Made by a program: the position numbers and the translations under genes. The notes under the pieces were generated by a model, which worked only from the letters and a program-made list of their open reading frames with translations, was not told the origin of the DNA and searched no databases. A stretch of 64,000 bases of DNA from Halalkalicoccus subterraneus (lineage in GTDB: Archaea > Halobacteriota > Halobacteria > Halobacteriales > Halalkalicoccaceae), in NCBI RefSeq assembly GCF_003697815.1, contig NZ_RDQG01000025.1:58704-122703 (forward strand), in the 5' to 3' direction. Shown here piece after piece: positions 41,700 through 51,241 of this stretch (the first letter of the stretch is position 1; each line of letters starts with the position of its first letter).

Positions 41700-42932
41700 T
41701 CAGCGGCTGAGACACTGCTCGTAGAGGGCCTCGAACTGGGGGATGACGACGTCGGCTCGGTACTCCTTGATCCGCTCTCGCGCTCGAACGGACAGTTCGG
41801 GCAGGACCCCGTCTTGGACCGCGCCGGTGATGACGTCCACGAACCCTTCGACCGACCCGTCCGTGGTTCGTCCCCCGTCGCCGACGATCGTCGCCACGCT
41901 CCCGACGTCGCTTGCGACGACCGGCGTGCCGGTCGCGAGCGCCTCGAGAAACACCCGGCCGAACGGCTCGTCCCACTGGCCCGGATAGACGAAGAGGTCG
42001 TGGGAAGCGAAGACGGCCGGGAGATCCTCGTTGGGGAGCCACCCGGTGAACGAGACCGCGGACGCGACGCCCTCGTCCTCGGCCCGTCGTTTCAGCTCCG
42101 ATCGCAGTCCCCCGTCCCCGACGACCGTCAGGCGGAAATCGACCGCCGAACGGCGACGGAGCGACGACAGAACCGGGAGCAGGCGCTCGACGCCCTTGTG
42201 TTCGTCGAGGGAGCCCACGTACAGCAGCTCGTACGGCTCCGTGAAGTCGCTCCCGTGGCGTCTGTCGAACCGTTCATCGGCGAGGTTCGGGATCACTGTG
42301 AGCCGTTCTCGGGGAAACCCGAACTCCGCGTACGTCTCCCGGAGGTGCGGTGAGAGCGCGTGGTAGCCGTCGATACGGTCGGCCACCGCCTCGCCTCGCC
42401 GTATCAGTTCCAGATACCCCATTCTGCTCGCCGCACGGTAGGACGCGCTGTACTCGTCGTGACCGCCGCTGGTGGCGATCGAACACGCGGTGCATTTGGC
42501 GAGCCCGTTTGCGGTACACGCGTTCCGGTCCAGATACCGGAGGTCGTTTTTCGGACAGATCGCGCCATAGGCGTTGAGCGTCACGACGGTCGCCACGCCC
42601 GTGTCGGCTACGGCTCTCCCCAGCGCCGGCATGGCGTTCATGACGTAGCTGTGGACGACGTCGTAGTCACCGAGCTCCCCGGCCCGTTCGCACAGCGCGT
42701 CGTTCAACTGAAACCCGGTGTGGTAGGGGTACCCCGACGGGTCGAGCGGGCGAACGGAAACCCCGTCACCGACATCGGCGTCGGCACCCTCGGGCGGTCG
42801 CTCGCGACAGTAGACGGTGACCTCGTGGCCCCGCTCGGCCAGTTCGAAGACGATGCGCGAGGCACTGTGAGTCGCACCCGTCCCCTCGCTTTGGGGGTAG
42901 CTCGGGTGAACGAAGGCGATCGTCAGTGACAT
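41700..42932 (-). CDS. GT4 family glycosyltransferase, 410 aa
   Basis: GT-B fold retaining glycosyltransferase. N-domain start IAFVHPSYPQSEGTGATHSASRIVFELAERGHEVTVY; C-domain LLYVGSLDEHKGVERLL and PGQWDEPFGRVFLEALATGTPVVASDVGS (E-x7-E donor motif). A Cys-rich insert (NACTANGLAKCTAC) in the middle is unusual and could bind metal or form disulphides. It is 22 bases behind the AlkP-like gene and probably co-transcribed. Acts on a cytoplasmic-face glycan precursor; sugar unknown. Confidence 0.86.
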   Translation of the reverse strand: MSLTIAFVHPSYPQSEGTGATHSASRIVFELAERGHEVTVYCRERPPEGADADVGDGVSVRPLDPSGYPYHTGFQLNDALCERAGELGDYDVVHSYVMNAMPALGRAVADTGVATVVTLNAYGAICPKNDLRYLDRNACTANGLAKCTACSIATSGGHDEYSASYRAASRMGYLELIRRGEAVADRIDGYHALSPHLRETYAEFGFPRERLTVIPNLADERFDRRHGSDFTEPYELLYVGSLDEHKGVERLLPVLSSLRRRSAVDFRLTVVGDGGLRSELKRRAEDEGVASAVSFTGWLPNEDLPAVFASHDLFVYPGQWDEPFGRVFLEALATGTPVVASDVGSVATIVGDGGRTTDGSVEGFVDVITGAVQDGVLPELSVRARERIKEYRADVVIPQFEALYEQCLSR

Positions 42933-42954
42933 CTCCCCTGAGCCAGTGTGCCGG

Positions 42955-43881
42955 TCATTCCGCGTATCCGAGGTTTCGTAGGCGATCGGTCACGACGTTC
43001 TCCTCGACGGTTCCCGCCCGCTCCTCGACGGTGCCTCGGGTTATCCGCCGCCGTGGTCCGGACTCCGAAACGAGCCACGGAACGTCGACGAGCTCGTCCG
43101 TGTAGATCCCCCGGGGGTGGCCCCACTCGCGAAACGGGACGGGAAACGCCCGTTCGCCGATCATGTTCCCGTGATCGGCTGTCACGACGGTCTTTCCGTC
43201 GAGTTCGGTCAGGAGCTCCTCGACCGACGGGAGCACGCGTTCGAGGTTTTCGTCGTAGAGGCGCCATATTTCGCTCCGGTCGAGGTCGAGCGTCCCCTGC
43301 AGGAGACGGTTCCAGACGTTTTCGGCCTCGACGCCGGTCCCGTCGAGATGGCCCTTATCGAACCCGGCGTCCGACCCCAAGAAGGGGTAGTGTGGCTGCA
43401 TGTAGTGCACGACGAGTCGTTTGTTGGGGTGTCGCTCCACCGCTTGCCGGGCGTACGCCGTGAGGGTCCCGGGGAGAACGGTTCCATGGTCCTCGTCCCA
43501 GCCGTCCTCGCGCCAGACGTCGACGACTTCGTGGAACGCGGGCCGTATCGACGCCCGATGCTGGTAGAGTTGGGGGTTGGCCGTCACGTACACGGTGTCG
43601 CTGAGATCACGGCCGGCGACGTTCGCCTGAAGGAACTCCACGGTCGTCGATCCCCGCGAGCGGCGGCGTTCGAGCCGTCCCGGGAGGTCCGCACAGCGCT
43701 CGAACATATCGTAGCGACAGGCATCGAGGAGGATCAGCGTGTCCCAGTCCGCCGCGAAGACGTCGATGCCGTCGGGATTGTACTCCCGAGTCCCGAGGCG
43801 ACGGTAGAACAGCCGGTTGATGCCGCGCAGGAACAACACCGGGTTGTGCAGCGCGCGGCGCAACCGTGAGCGCGTCTCCAT
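42955..43881 (-). CDS. alkaline-phosphatase/sulfatase-fold protein, 308 aa
   Basis: AlkP superfamily core: DTLILLDACRYDMFE (the Cys or Thr region of the nucleophile turn, here DACRYD), HYMQPHYPFLG, TVVTADHGNMIGE (Asp-His metal ligands) and WGHPRGIYTDELVDVPWLV. No signal peptide is present, so it is probably cytoplasmic or membrane-face. The haloarchaeal relatives sit in glycan loci and may transfer or remove phosphate or sulfate. First gene of the pair with the GT4 gene. Confidence 0.78.
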   Translation of the reverse strand: METRSRLRRALHNPVLFLRGINRLFYRRLGTREYNPDGIDVFAADWDTLILLDACRYDMFERCADLPGRLERRRSRGSTTVEFLQANVAGRDLSDTVYVTANPQLYQHRASIRPAFHEVVDVWREDGWDEDHGTVLPGTLTAYARQAVERHPNKRLVVHYMQPHYPFLGSDAGFDKGHLDGTGVEAENVWNRLLQGTLDLDRSEIWRLYDENLERVLPSVEELLTELDGKTVVTADHGNMIGERAFPVPFREWGHPRGIYTDELVDVPWLVSESGPRRRITRGTVEERAGTVEENVVTDRLRNLGYAE

Positions 43882-43962
43882 TCGGTTCGGGATCGACCGA
43901 GCACCGAGTTTAGCCTTTCGTTGAAGGGGAAGATACTAACTCGTGCCCACGATCGGGGTCGT

Positions 43963-45159
43963 ATGCACGTGTTGCTGGCGACGAACAACCTCTTTCCCGA
44001 CCCCGAGGCGACGGGTTCGGGCCGGTACAACTACGAGGTCGGGCGTCGGCTCGCAGATCGGGGCCACCGCGTCTCCGTCCTCACGAGGCGACGGGGCGAG
44101 ACGCCGACACGGGAGACCGTCGCCGGAATGGACGTGCGCCGATACCGGGCGTCGATCCCCCGTCTTCCCCTGACGCTGCGCGAGATCGCCCAGCACGTCG
44201 CGGCCGTCGAGGCGGCGAAACCGGTAGACCTCCTGAGTGGTCACGGGGCGTTGAGTTCGTTCGGCGTCGACCGAGCGATCGACGCTACGGTTCCCAGAAC
44301 GTACACGCTACACGGGCTGTGGGCCGTCGAATACGACCAGCGGGCGTCGTCAACCCCGGCGTCGGCACCGTGGCACTGGCTCAACCGACGTATGCGACAC
44401 CGGATCGAGGCACGAAACATCGCCCACAGCGGGGTCGTCGTCGTGCTCAGCGAGTTCATGGACGAGCGTCTCGAACGGTTCCATCCCGAGGCCCCGCCGA
44501 GCACGATCATTCCCGGTGGGGCCGATACGACACGCTTCCGGCCCGGAGCAGCCACGGAAACGAACGCCTTCTCCACGACGGGGCCGAACTTCCTCACCGT
44601 CCGCCGGCTGACGCCGCGAATGGGGCTTGAGACGCTGCTCGATGCCTTCGGATCGGTCGTCGAGACGACGCCGGACGCGCACCTCTATATCGGCGGGAGC
44701 GGTCCGCTCCGCGAGGATCTGGAGTCGCGTTCGGAGCACCTCGGGATCGATTCGGCCGTGACGTTCCTCGGCTACGTACCCGAGGACGAGCTCGCAGCGA
44801 CGTACGCCGGGGCCGACGTGTTCGTCCTGCCGACCCTAGAACTGGAGGGGTTCGGGCTCGTCACGCCGGAGGCGCTGGCGGCAGGTACGCCGGTCATCGG
44901 CACGAACGCCGGCGCGACGCCGGAGATCCTCGGCGATCTCGAGCGAGATCCGAACATCCCGGAGCCCCTACTGGTCGCCCCCGGGGACACCGAGGAGCTG
45001 GCAGCACGGATGACCGCCTGGCAGGCGCTGTCGCCGGCCGAGCGGGCGGCGGCGGGCGAGGCGTCTCGAGCCTACGTCACTAACGCGGGCTACACCTGGG
45101 AGGCAGTCACCGACCGCGTCGAGGCGCTCTTCGAGCAGCAGGTCCAACGCACAACGTAA
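43963..45159 (+). CDS. GT4 family glycosyltransferase, 398 aa
   Basis: MHVLLATNNLFPDPEATGSGRYNYEVGRRLADRGHRVSVL opens the N-domain. The C-domain has FLTVRRLTPRMGLETLLDAF, YIGGSGPLREDLE, and VLPTLELEGFGLVTPEALAAGTPVIGTNAGATPEIL with the E-x7-E donor site. Adds sugars to a surface glycan; donor unknown. The ATG at 43963 is the family start. Divergent from the AlkP-like gene; a small membrane-protein gene follows 33 bases behind. Confidence 0.87.
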   Translation: MHVLLATNNLFPDPEATGSGRYNYEVGRRLADRGHRVSVLTRRRGETPTRETVAGMDVRRYRASIPRLPLTLREIAQHVAAVEAAKPVDLLSGHGALSSFGVDRAIDATVPRTYTLHGLWAVEYDQRASSTPASAPWHWLNRRMRHRIEARNIAHSGVVVVLSEFMDERLERFHPEAPPSTIIPGGADTTRFRPGAATETNAFSTTGPNFLTVRRLTPRMGLETLLDAFGSVVETTPDAHLYIGGSGPLREDLESRSEHLGIDSAVTFLGYVPEDELAATYAGADVFVLPTLELEGFGLVTPEALAAGTPVIGTNAGATPEILGDLERDPNIPEPLLVAPGDTEELAARMTAWQALSPAERAAAGEASRAYVTNAGYTWEAVTDRVEALFEQQVQRTT

Positions 45160-45192
45160 ACAGTTATTCGCACTGCGATCCCTCCCCCGCGT

Positions 45193-45414
45193 GTGCACAT
45201 CGTAACGGCGATCCGCGACTCGCGCGTCTATCGTTGGGCCGTCGACAGCGTCGTCGTCTCGGTGCTAAGCGACGAGCGCGTGCTGAAAGGGCTAGTCGGG
45301 GTGGTCGTAGTGGCGAGCGTCGTGTCGGTGCTCGTCTCGAGCCTGGGGGTTGGCATCAAATTCCTCGGCGTTCTCCTCCTGTTTACCGTGCTGCGGTCGG
45401 CGACGGAACGCTGA
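45193..45414 (+). CDS. small membrane protein overlapping a convergent gene, 73 aa
   Basis: GTG start shortly after the GT4 gene. A charged N-terminus (HIVTAIRDSRVYRWAVDS) is followed by two hydrophobic stretches, GLVGVVVVASVVSVLVSSLGVG and FLGVLLLFTVL. The last 123 bases overlap the convergent membrane gene, whose corresponding tail is His/Asp/Gln-rich and atypical. Function unknown; possible small subunit of the glycan machinery. Confidence 0.5.
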   Translation: MHIVTAIRDSRVYRWAVDSVVVSVLSDERVLKGLVGVVVVASVVSVLVSSLGVGIKFLGVLLLFTVLRSATER

Positions 45415-46554
45415 TTCGATTCGACGGCTGATGGACCGGTACCACGTCTCGAGTACGGGCGCACTGAAGATGCAGAGGAGGAAGACGAAGATGCTCCGGT
45501 GACGGATCGTCGTGCCGAAATTGGCGTCGACGAGCCCGTAGCCGACGATACCGGCGACGTAGAACGTCGCGAGCATCACCAGCACCACGTATCGCGTCTC
45601 GGTCCGCCGGATCGAGACGAAGGCGGTCGCCGTGACGACGACGAGGGCCGGCAACGAGAGCACCGCCAGCATATCGAAGGTCGAGCTGACGTGGAAGGGA
45701 AACGGCGCGAACTGGAAGTACACTGCCCGAATGGGGGCCGCCAATACGACGTCGAGCCACGATCCGTACTCCATCCCCTCGAGGTAGGCGGCGCCACCCA
45801 CCGCACGGTACTGCAGGCGGCGATCGAGGGAGTCGACCGGGAACACGGTCGCGAATAGGGCCAGTCCAACGATCCCGGCCGGAGCCGCCGCCAAGAGCAG
45901 CGATCGTGGGGTGACCTCGCGGCGGGTGAACACCTCGATGCAGACGACACCGATACCGACGAGCGCCGCTAACACCGCGAGGAGGGCCAGTTCCTCCCGG
46001 AGGAGCAACACCGCCCCCCAGAGGGGCACGGCGGACAGGCCCGTCCAGTAGTCCCACTCGTCGAGTGCGCGAACCACGATCGCGAGCAGCCACATCGCGA
46101 GCAACGTCGATAGCGCGTCTCGCATCGGGAGGGAGGCGAACAGGAAGGGAAGCGGGAAGAACAGCAACACGACGAAAAGCCCGTTCGTCGGATCCGTCTC
46201 GGGATAGAGCCGCCGAGCGATATCGGCCGCCGGAAGCGGGATCAACACGGCGAGAAGGCCGTTGACGATCGAGAGCGTCGTCGTATCGGCGCCGAAGACG
46301 GCATACACGAGCGCCTGGAACGTGGCGAAGGCATCGACCGCCGAGAAGGGACCGGTCGGGTTCCCGGCCAGAATGCGGAGGGCGTTCTCGTGAAACAGCG
46401 CGATGTCCCACTCGTAGGGAAGCACCGGAAGGACGACGACCGAAAAGAGCAGGTGTCCGGCGAGGGCGAGAGCGCCGGCGTACCGGTAGACGGCCGGGTA
46501 CGGTCGGCTGAGAAGCGTGAAGAGGAGAACGACTGCGATGATCGCGAGGAGCAT
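45292..46554 (-). CDS. polytopic membrane protein, GT-C/Wzy-like, 420 aa
   Basis: About ten transmembrane helices. An early loop carries YEWDIALFHENALRILAGN (acidic residues where GT-C glycosyltransferases place their catalytic Asp), and later LPMRDALSTLLAMWLLAIVVRALDEWDYW resembles polymerase/flippase-type glycan membrane proteins. The C-terminal 40 residues are basic and then His/Asp-rich and may be non-functional. In this locus a membrane glycosyltransferase or oligosaccharide polymerase is likely, by position and topology only. Confidence 0.7.
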   Translation of the reverse strand: MLLAIIAVVLLFTLLSRPYPAVYRYAGALALAGHLLFSVVVLPVLPYEWDIALFHENALRILAGNPTGPFSAVDAFATFQALVYAVFGADTTTLSIVNGLLAVLIPLPAADIARRLYPETDPTNGLFVVLLFFPLPFLFASLPMRDALSTLLAMWLLAIVVRALDEWDYWTGLSAVPLWGAVLLLREELALLAVLAALVGIGVVCIEVFTRREVTPRSLLLAAAPAGIVGLALFATVFPVDSLDRRLQYRAVGGAAYLEGMEYGSWLDVVLAAPIRAVYFQFAPFPFHVSSTFDMLAVLSLPALVVVTATAFVSIRRTETRYVVLVMLATFYVAGIVGYGLVDANFGTTIRHRSIFVFLLCIFSAPVLETWYRSISRRIESAFRRRPQHGKQEENAEEFDANPQARDEHRHDARHYDHPD

Positions 46555-46597
46555 TCCTCGATCCGAGGTTGCGGGGGGTGAGTCATATACCTACGGA

Positions 46598-47716
46598 TCA
46601 CGGACCGCCGTCGAGGACCTCACGGTACACCCGTTCGGTCTCGCGAAGCATCCGGTCGCTGCTGAACTCACGGCGGACCCGCCGCTGTGCGTTCACGGAG
46701 TAGCGCTCATAGCGCTCGCGGTCCTCGAGTAGCGTCTCGATGGCGTCGGCGAGTGCCTGAGGATCACCGGGAGCCACCGTCAGACCCGTTTTCCCGTCGA
46801 CGCTGACGTAGGGGACGCCCGTTGGAAGCGCCGTGTTGACCACGGGAAGCCCCTGGCTCATCGCCTCGAGTTGCACGATTCCGAACGACTCGTTGGCCTC
46901 CACCGATGGAAGGACGAACACGTCCGACTCGCCGTAGAGGTGGGCCAATCGGTCGTCGGAGACGAACCCCTCGAACGTCACCGTGTCGGCGACGTCTTGG
47001 GCCGCAGCCTGTCGTTCGAGACGCTCGCGTTCGGGGCCCGTTCCGACGACTGTGAGCGTTCCGTCAACCCCGCGCATCGCCGAGACGAGGTGGGTGACAC
47101 CCTTGAACGGGACGAGGCGCCCGACGAACAGCACCCGCCGTCCGGACGGTCGGCGAGGACTGATCGGCGTGTCGTCGGTGTCGACGCCGAGCGGGATCAC
47201 CGTCGTCTTGTCGGCGAACGGCGCGATGCGAGAGCATTGATCGCGCATGTTCGGTGACGTGACCAGCACTCGACGAGCACTCCGGAGGAATCGATCGAGG
47301 ACCGGCTCGTAGGGATAGACGACCGGGCCCTTGCCGATGACGTCGTCGTGAAACGTCGCCACGACCGGCGTGTCGGTACGGGCGAGCAGATGGCTCACCG
47401 GTCCGACCGGGAACGGGAGGTGGTAGTGGACGAGGTCCGCCCACCGGAGTTGCTCGCGCAGGCGGAGCGGGAACGTCGGAACCAGCGGCGTCGATTTGAT
47501 GTTCCCGAGGTTTCCGGCGCGAACGACGGTCACGCCGTCCACTTCGTCGACGCGTCCCCGACCGCGTTGAACCGCCGTCAACACGCGGAACGAAACGTCG
47601 TCGATGCCGGTGACCAAACGGTTGACTACGTTCTCGACGCCGCCGGTAAACGGGTGATAATGTTTGCAAACGTGGAGCACACGTATCCGCTCGTCCGATT
47701 CGGAGGCGCTCCTCAT
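46598..47716 (-). CDS. GT4 family glycosyltransferase, 372 aa
   Basis: Start region IRVLHVCKHYHPFTGGVENVVNRLVTGI; C-domain VLFVGRLVPFKGVTHLVSAM, TVVGTGPERERLERQA, and VFVLPSVEANESFGIVQLEAMSQGLPVVNT (E-x7-E-like). An ATG at 47797 is also open, but a leftward TATA-like element at about 47808-47815 is only a few bases from it, so the start at 47716, immediately before the domain, is preferred. Third GT4 of the surface-glycan locus. Confidence 0.84.
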   Translation of the reverse strand: MRSASESDERIRVLHVCKHYHPFTGGVENVVNRLVTGIDDVSFRVLTAVQRGRGRVDEVDGVTVVRAGNLGNIKSTPLVPTFPLRLREQLRWADLVHYHLPFPVGPVSHLLARTDTPVVATFHDDVIGKGPVVYPYEPVLDRFLRSARRVLVTSPNMRDQCSRIAPFADKTTVIPLGVDTDDTPISPRRPSGRRVLFVGRLVPFKGVTHLVSAMRGVDGTLTVVGTGPERERLERQAAAQDVADTVTFEGFVSDDRLAHLYGESDVFVLPSVEANESFGIVQLEAMSQGLPVVNTALPTGVPYVSVDGKTGLTVAPGDPQALADAIETLLEDRERYERYSVNAQRRVRREFSSDRMLRETERVYREVLDGGP

Positions 47717-48009
47717 TCGCTCCTGACAGGGGTTCCCAGGAGAACCGGGTGGTCTCGCCGCGTATTTCGATCCCGACGCATCGTGTTCATCGGACACGAC
47801 ATCCCCTATAAATCGTTCGGTGGAGGACAGCTTTCAAACGAAGGCACCGTTGCTCTCCTAGCTGAGCCGCCGCTATTCATCGTCAGCATCGTCAACGGTA
47901 CCGACAGGACTCGTATTTTGCCCGTCTCCAAATCGATCCCGGTAGCAAGGAAGTTCCATTCCATCCTCTCAATTCTTGGCCGTCGTCCGCGGGGAAAATC
48001 CCGATCGTG

Positions 48010-49290
48010 TCAGTCCCAGAACTGGGGAACCGTCCCCTCGATCTGATAGCCCTCGCCCTGGTTGCTGTCCGAGAGGAGCATTCGACACTCACCATCCATC
48101 GACAGCGGGCCCATAACATTTGTCAGCAGGATCTCGCGGGTTTCGGTGCGGTGGAGTTCGTACCACTCGTCGCCGTCGACGCTCGCGAGGAGGACCGAAT
48201 CCTCCGCGGTGTCGTTCATCGGCGAATATCCGAAGGGCATGAGACAGAGTTCGCGCCCCTCCTCGAGGTTCTCTCGGATGTGCCAGCGTCGCCGAGCGTA
48301 CATCCCCATCGTGTCGTCGTCGGGATCGGTCTTGATCTGGACGTGCACCCGTTCGAAGTCGCTCGCCTGTTCGGGGACGTCGTCGGGACCGTCGCGCTCC
48401 CACCGAAGGATCCCTTCGGGCGACCCGTCCGACCCGAGCGTCACGCAGTCCTTGAAGGCGGCGACCTGCGTGACCATCGTGATCGCGCCCCGTTCGTCGA
48501 CCGTCTCCCACGATTCGCCCACGTCGTCGCTCCAGAAGAGTTGCGAGTTGCCGTGATCTCCCATCGCGACCCAGATCCGCTCGGCGTAGGGGTCCCATTC
48601 GACGTCGTGAATGTGGTTGTTCGCCGCCTCGGTGCTGTTGACCTCGGGCTCGAGGATCTTCTTGAATGACTTCCCGCCGTCAGTCGAGAGAATGACCTCG
48701 TTGCCGTGCAATCCTTCCTCGTAGTCCGAGAGTTCGTAGCACGCCAGAAGTACGATGTCCTCGTACGTAACGTGGTTGAGGCTGTTCGAGACGCGCCCGT
48801 AGTCGAACTGGTAGAGGAGTTCGTGATCGGTGTGATCATCGGTGAGCCGATAGACGCGCCCACCGTCATCGTACTCCTGGCCGCCAACGGCGACGATGAT
48901 CTCCCCGCTGTCGGGCACGACGACGTTTTCGACGCGACCGTCCTCGTCCTCGAACGTGTACAGTTCCTCAGTTGTTTTCCACCAGTCGTCGCTCACAACC
49001 ACGCTGAGATCGTCACGACCGTAGACGCGCTCGTTGTGGTCGATCCACACCGGCTGTCCGTTCTCGCGTTCGTCGCGAACGTCGAGATCGTAGTGATAGA
49101 AGGGTTCGCCGTCGCCACCTTCGGGCTCGGGTTCGGGGTCGCTATCGCTGTTGTCGTCGTCCTCTTCTCCGGCGGACTCATCGGTATCGTTCTCCTCCGA
49201 CGGTTCGGTTTCCTGCCTCCCGAGACACCCCGCGAGTGCGGCACTGGTCGTACCCAGCGCCGAGAGTTCGATAAATCGTCGACGGTTCAT
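48010..49290 (-). CDS. Tat lipoprotein with BNR/sialidase-like beta-propeller, 426 aa
   Basis: Tat signal NRRRFIELSALGTTSAALAGC with lipobox Cys at about residue 21, then an acidic linker (to about 60) and a repeat domain of six to seven blades. BNR-type Asp-boxes are visible: VILSTDGGKSFKKIL, LFWSDDVGESWETVD, and less exact SVDGDEWYELH. These propellers bind or cleave glycans; no complete sialidase Arg triad is evident, so a binding or structural role is as likely. TATA-like TTTTTAACT lies about 30 bases upstream. It ends the glycan locus. Confidence 0.75.
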   Translation of the reverse strand: MNRRRFIELSALGTTSAALAGCLGRQETEPSEENDTDESAGEEDDDNSDSDPEPEPEGGDGEPFYHYDLDVRDERENGQPVWIDHNERVYGRDDLSVVVSDDWWKTTEELYTFEDEDGRVENVVVPDSGEIIVAVGGQEYDDGGRVYRLTDDHTDHELLYQFDYGRVSNSLNHVTYEDIVLLACYELSDYEEGLHGNEVILSTDGGKSFKKILEPEVNSTEAANNHIHDVEWDPYAERIWVAMGDHGNSQLFWSDDVGESWETVDERGAITMVTQVAAFKDCVTLGSDGSPEGILRWERDGPDDVPEQASDFERVHVQIKTDPDDDTMGMYARRRWHIRENLEEGRELCLMPFGYSPMNDTAEDSVLLASVDGDEWYELHRTETREILLTNVMGPLSMDGECRMLLSDSNQGEGYQIEGTVPQFWD

Positions 49291-49760
49291 ATCTCGATAC
49301 ACCGTCTCGAAGCAGATAGTTAAAAATCTGATAAGTAAATGGATATGATATGAAATGGAACCGGGGAACACGGATGTCAGCAGGAATTGATCGCGGGCGG
49401 TAGTGGAGAAGAAAGGCGGAATATCACCGTCGAGAAATCCCTCTCAGCCCGCGATCGGTCGGGAGGACGTTCGTTTTAGGAATTTAGTAACAGTTGCCGT
49501 CCGATCCAGAGAGAGGACGTCTATACGGTCGTATAAGTAGATATTAGACCGGTATTTCGACCGCAGTAGAGAGAGTGACTCGGGAGGGGTCTCTGTTAGT
49601 TTAGACAGTGATTTCACTGAAATGTGGATGGATCGTTCGCCGTGCGGGCGATCGATTCAGTCCGATACTGAACCCTTGGGGCCACCTCTCCTCGATCAGC
49701 AGTCCAGTAGTACTCGGGAGGGGAAAGAGGTTTTATCGGCGGACTTCGTTGCGTGTTATC
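49291..49760. other. 470-base divergent intergenic region
   Basis: No gene or RNA is evident. The left end carries the TATA-like element of the propeller lipoprotein, the right end a TTTTATC element about 25-30 bases before the E2 start. In between there is only unremarkable sequence. Confidence 0.65.
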
Positions 49761-51137
49761 ATGGGTTATGTTGTCAAGATGCCGAAATTGGGACTCGAGA
49801 TGGAACGAGGGACGATGCTCGAGTGGTATATCGACGAGGGAGAGTCGGTTACGGAGGACGAGGTGATCGCCGAAATCGAATCGGAAAAGAGCATCGGCGA
49901 GATCGAGGCCCGTGAGGACGGCGTCCTCCGAGTCAGAGCGCTCGAGGAGGGCGACTCGATTCCGCCGGGAACGCCGATCGGGATCGTCGCCGGCGCCGAC
50001 GAGGACATCACTGAGTTGGAGGCCGAGTTCGATACCGACGAGGAGGGAACCGACACGACCGAGGTGGATAAGTCGGCATCGACCGCTACGGCGTCATCGA
50101 ATACCGATACGGGAGAGGCTGCGAGCGCAACACCACGCACGGAGACGGACGAAAGTGCGGACGTGAAGGCCTCCCCACGGGCGGAACGTCGAGCAAAGGA
50201 GCTCGGTGTCAAGCTCGCCGACATCGGGGGGAGCGGCCCACAGGGTGCGATCATCGAAGCCGACGTCGAAGCGGCGGCTACCGAGGACACGGGAGCGAGC
50301 GCAGCGGCGACTGCCGAACAAGTCAGGGCCTCTCCACGGGCGAAACATCGCGCCGAGGAGCTCGGGGTCGATCTCACGACGGTCGATGGGTCGGGTCCAC
50401 AGGGAGCGATCACCGAGGACGACATCGAAACGGCGGCCGACGGGACCGAGACGCCGACGGCAGCTATCGATGCTGCGGGCGCCAAAGACGAACACGCAGT
50501 CGCCCCGTCGGGTCGATACCGAACCGCGACGCTCGTTATCGAGGGCGAGGCGGCCGATACGGTTATCGAAGCGGTCGATCTCGCGGGGCAGGCGTTCGAC
50601 GTCGAGCCCTCGCTGGTGGACGTGTTGACGGTGGCGGTCTCGGCGACGGTACGTGATCGGCCCGAATTCAACGCGACGGTCGAGGACGAAACCCACCAGC
50701 TTCGCACCCAACAAGACATCGCCATCGGGACGACATCCGACGGCGACCTGCTCACGCCCGTCATCGAGAACGCCGGCGAACTGTCGTTCGCAGAGCTCGT
50801 CGAGGCTCGTCACGAGACGGTCGATACGGCGATCGCGAGCGGCGTGGCCGACGGCCGCGCCACGTTCGCACTCGGGCTCGAGGAAGAGATCGACGCTCCA
50901 GTCGAGTCACTGCTCACGGCGCCGACGGTCGCCGGTCTACTCGTGAACAGCTCGCGCCGACGGGCCATCCCGGCCGAAAACGGCGTTTCACTCGAACGAT
51001 GTCTCTCGCTGTCGCTCGCGTACGATACGCGTGTGCTCGGTGATCGAGACGCCGAGATGTTCTTAGAGACGCTTCTCGAACACATCGACAACACACCCGA
51101 ACTCGTGTTGCGAACCTACAGCGAACGGGTTCGATAA
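49761..51137 (+). CDS. 2-oxoacid dehydrogenase E2-like protein with degenerate catalytic domain, 458 aa
   Basis: A lipoyl domain with the lipoylated Lys43 in EIESEKSIGEIEA is followed by an acidic linker and two E3/E1-binding domains, KASPRAERRAKELGVKL (about 136-172) and RASPRAKHRAEELGVDL (about 189-225). A C-terminal acyltransferase-like domain (about 250-458) comes last. Normal E2 proteins end with the DHRVVDG active-site motif; here the equivalent is AYDTRVLGD, so both the catalytic His and the DG pair are gone. It is oriented away from the E1 genes. It may carry lipoyl groups without acyl transfer, or depend on a second E2. Confidence 0.82.
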   Translation: MGYVVKMPKLGLEMERGTMLEWYIDEGESVTEDEVIAEIESEKSIGEIEAREDGVLRVRALEEGDSIPPGTPIGIVAGADEDITELEAEFDTDEEGTDTTEVDKSASTATASSNTDTGEAASATPRTETDESADVKASPRAERRAKELGVKLADIGGSGPQGAIIEADVEAAATEDTGASAAATAEQVRASPRAKHRAEELGVDLTTVDGSGPQGAITEDDIETAADGTETPTAAIDAAGAKDEHAVAPSGRYRTATLVIEGEAADTVIEAVDLAGQAFDVEPSLVDVLTVAVSATVRDRPEFNATVEDETHQLRTQQDIAIGTTSDGDLLTPVIENAGELSFAELVEARHETVDTAIASGVADGRATFALGLEEEIDAPVESLLTAPTVAGLLVNSSRRRAIPAENGVSLERCLSLSLAYDTRVLGDRDAEMFLETLLEHIDNTPELVLRTYSERVR

Positions 51138-51241
51138 GATCGGATAGTTCCCACAGACCGCTCGGCTAGAGGGGGGAGAAACGCGAGTGATCGTCGTCTC
51201 GACGGGCGCTTTCTGAACTGACGGACGGATTCAGGATGTCC

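Noticed and set aside
45193..45260. tRNA or small RNA after the GT4 gene
   Set aside because: No cloverleaf or conserved T-loop; the segment reads as the start of a small membrane protein.
49476..49492. TTTTAGGAATTTAG as a seventh iron box
   Set aside because: Right arm does not match CCTAA and it is far from any iron gene.
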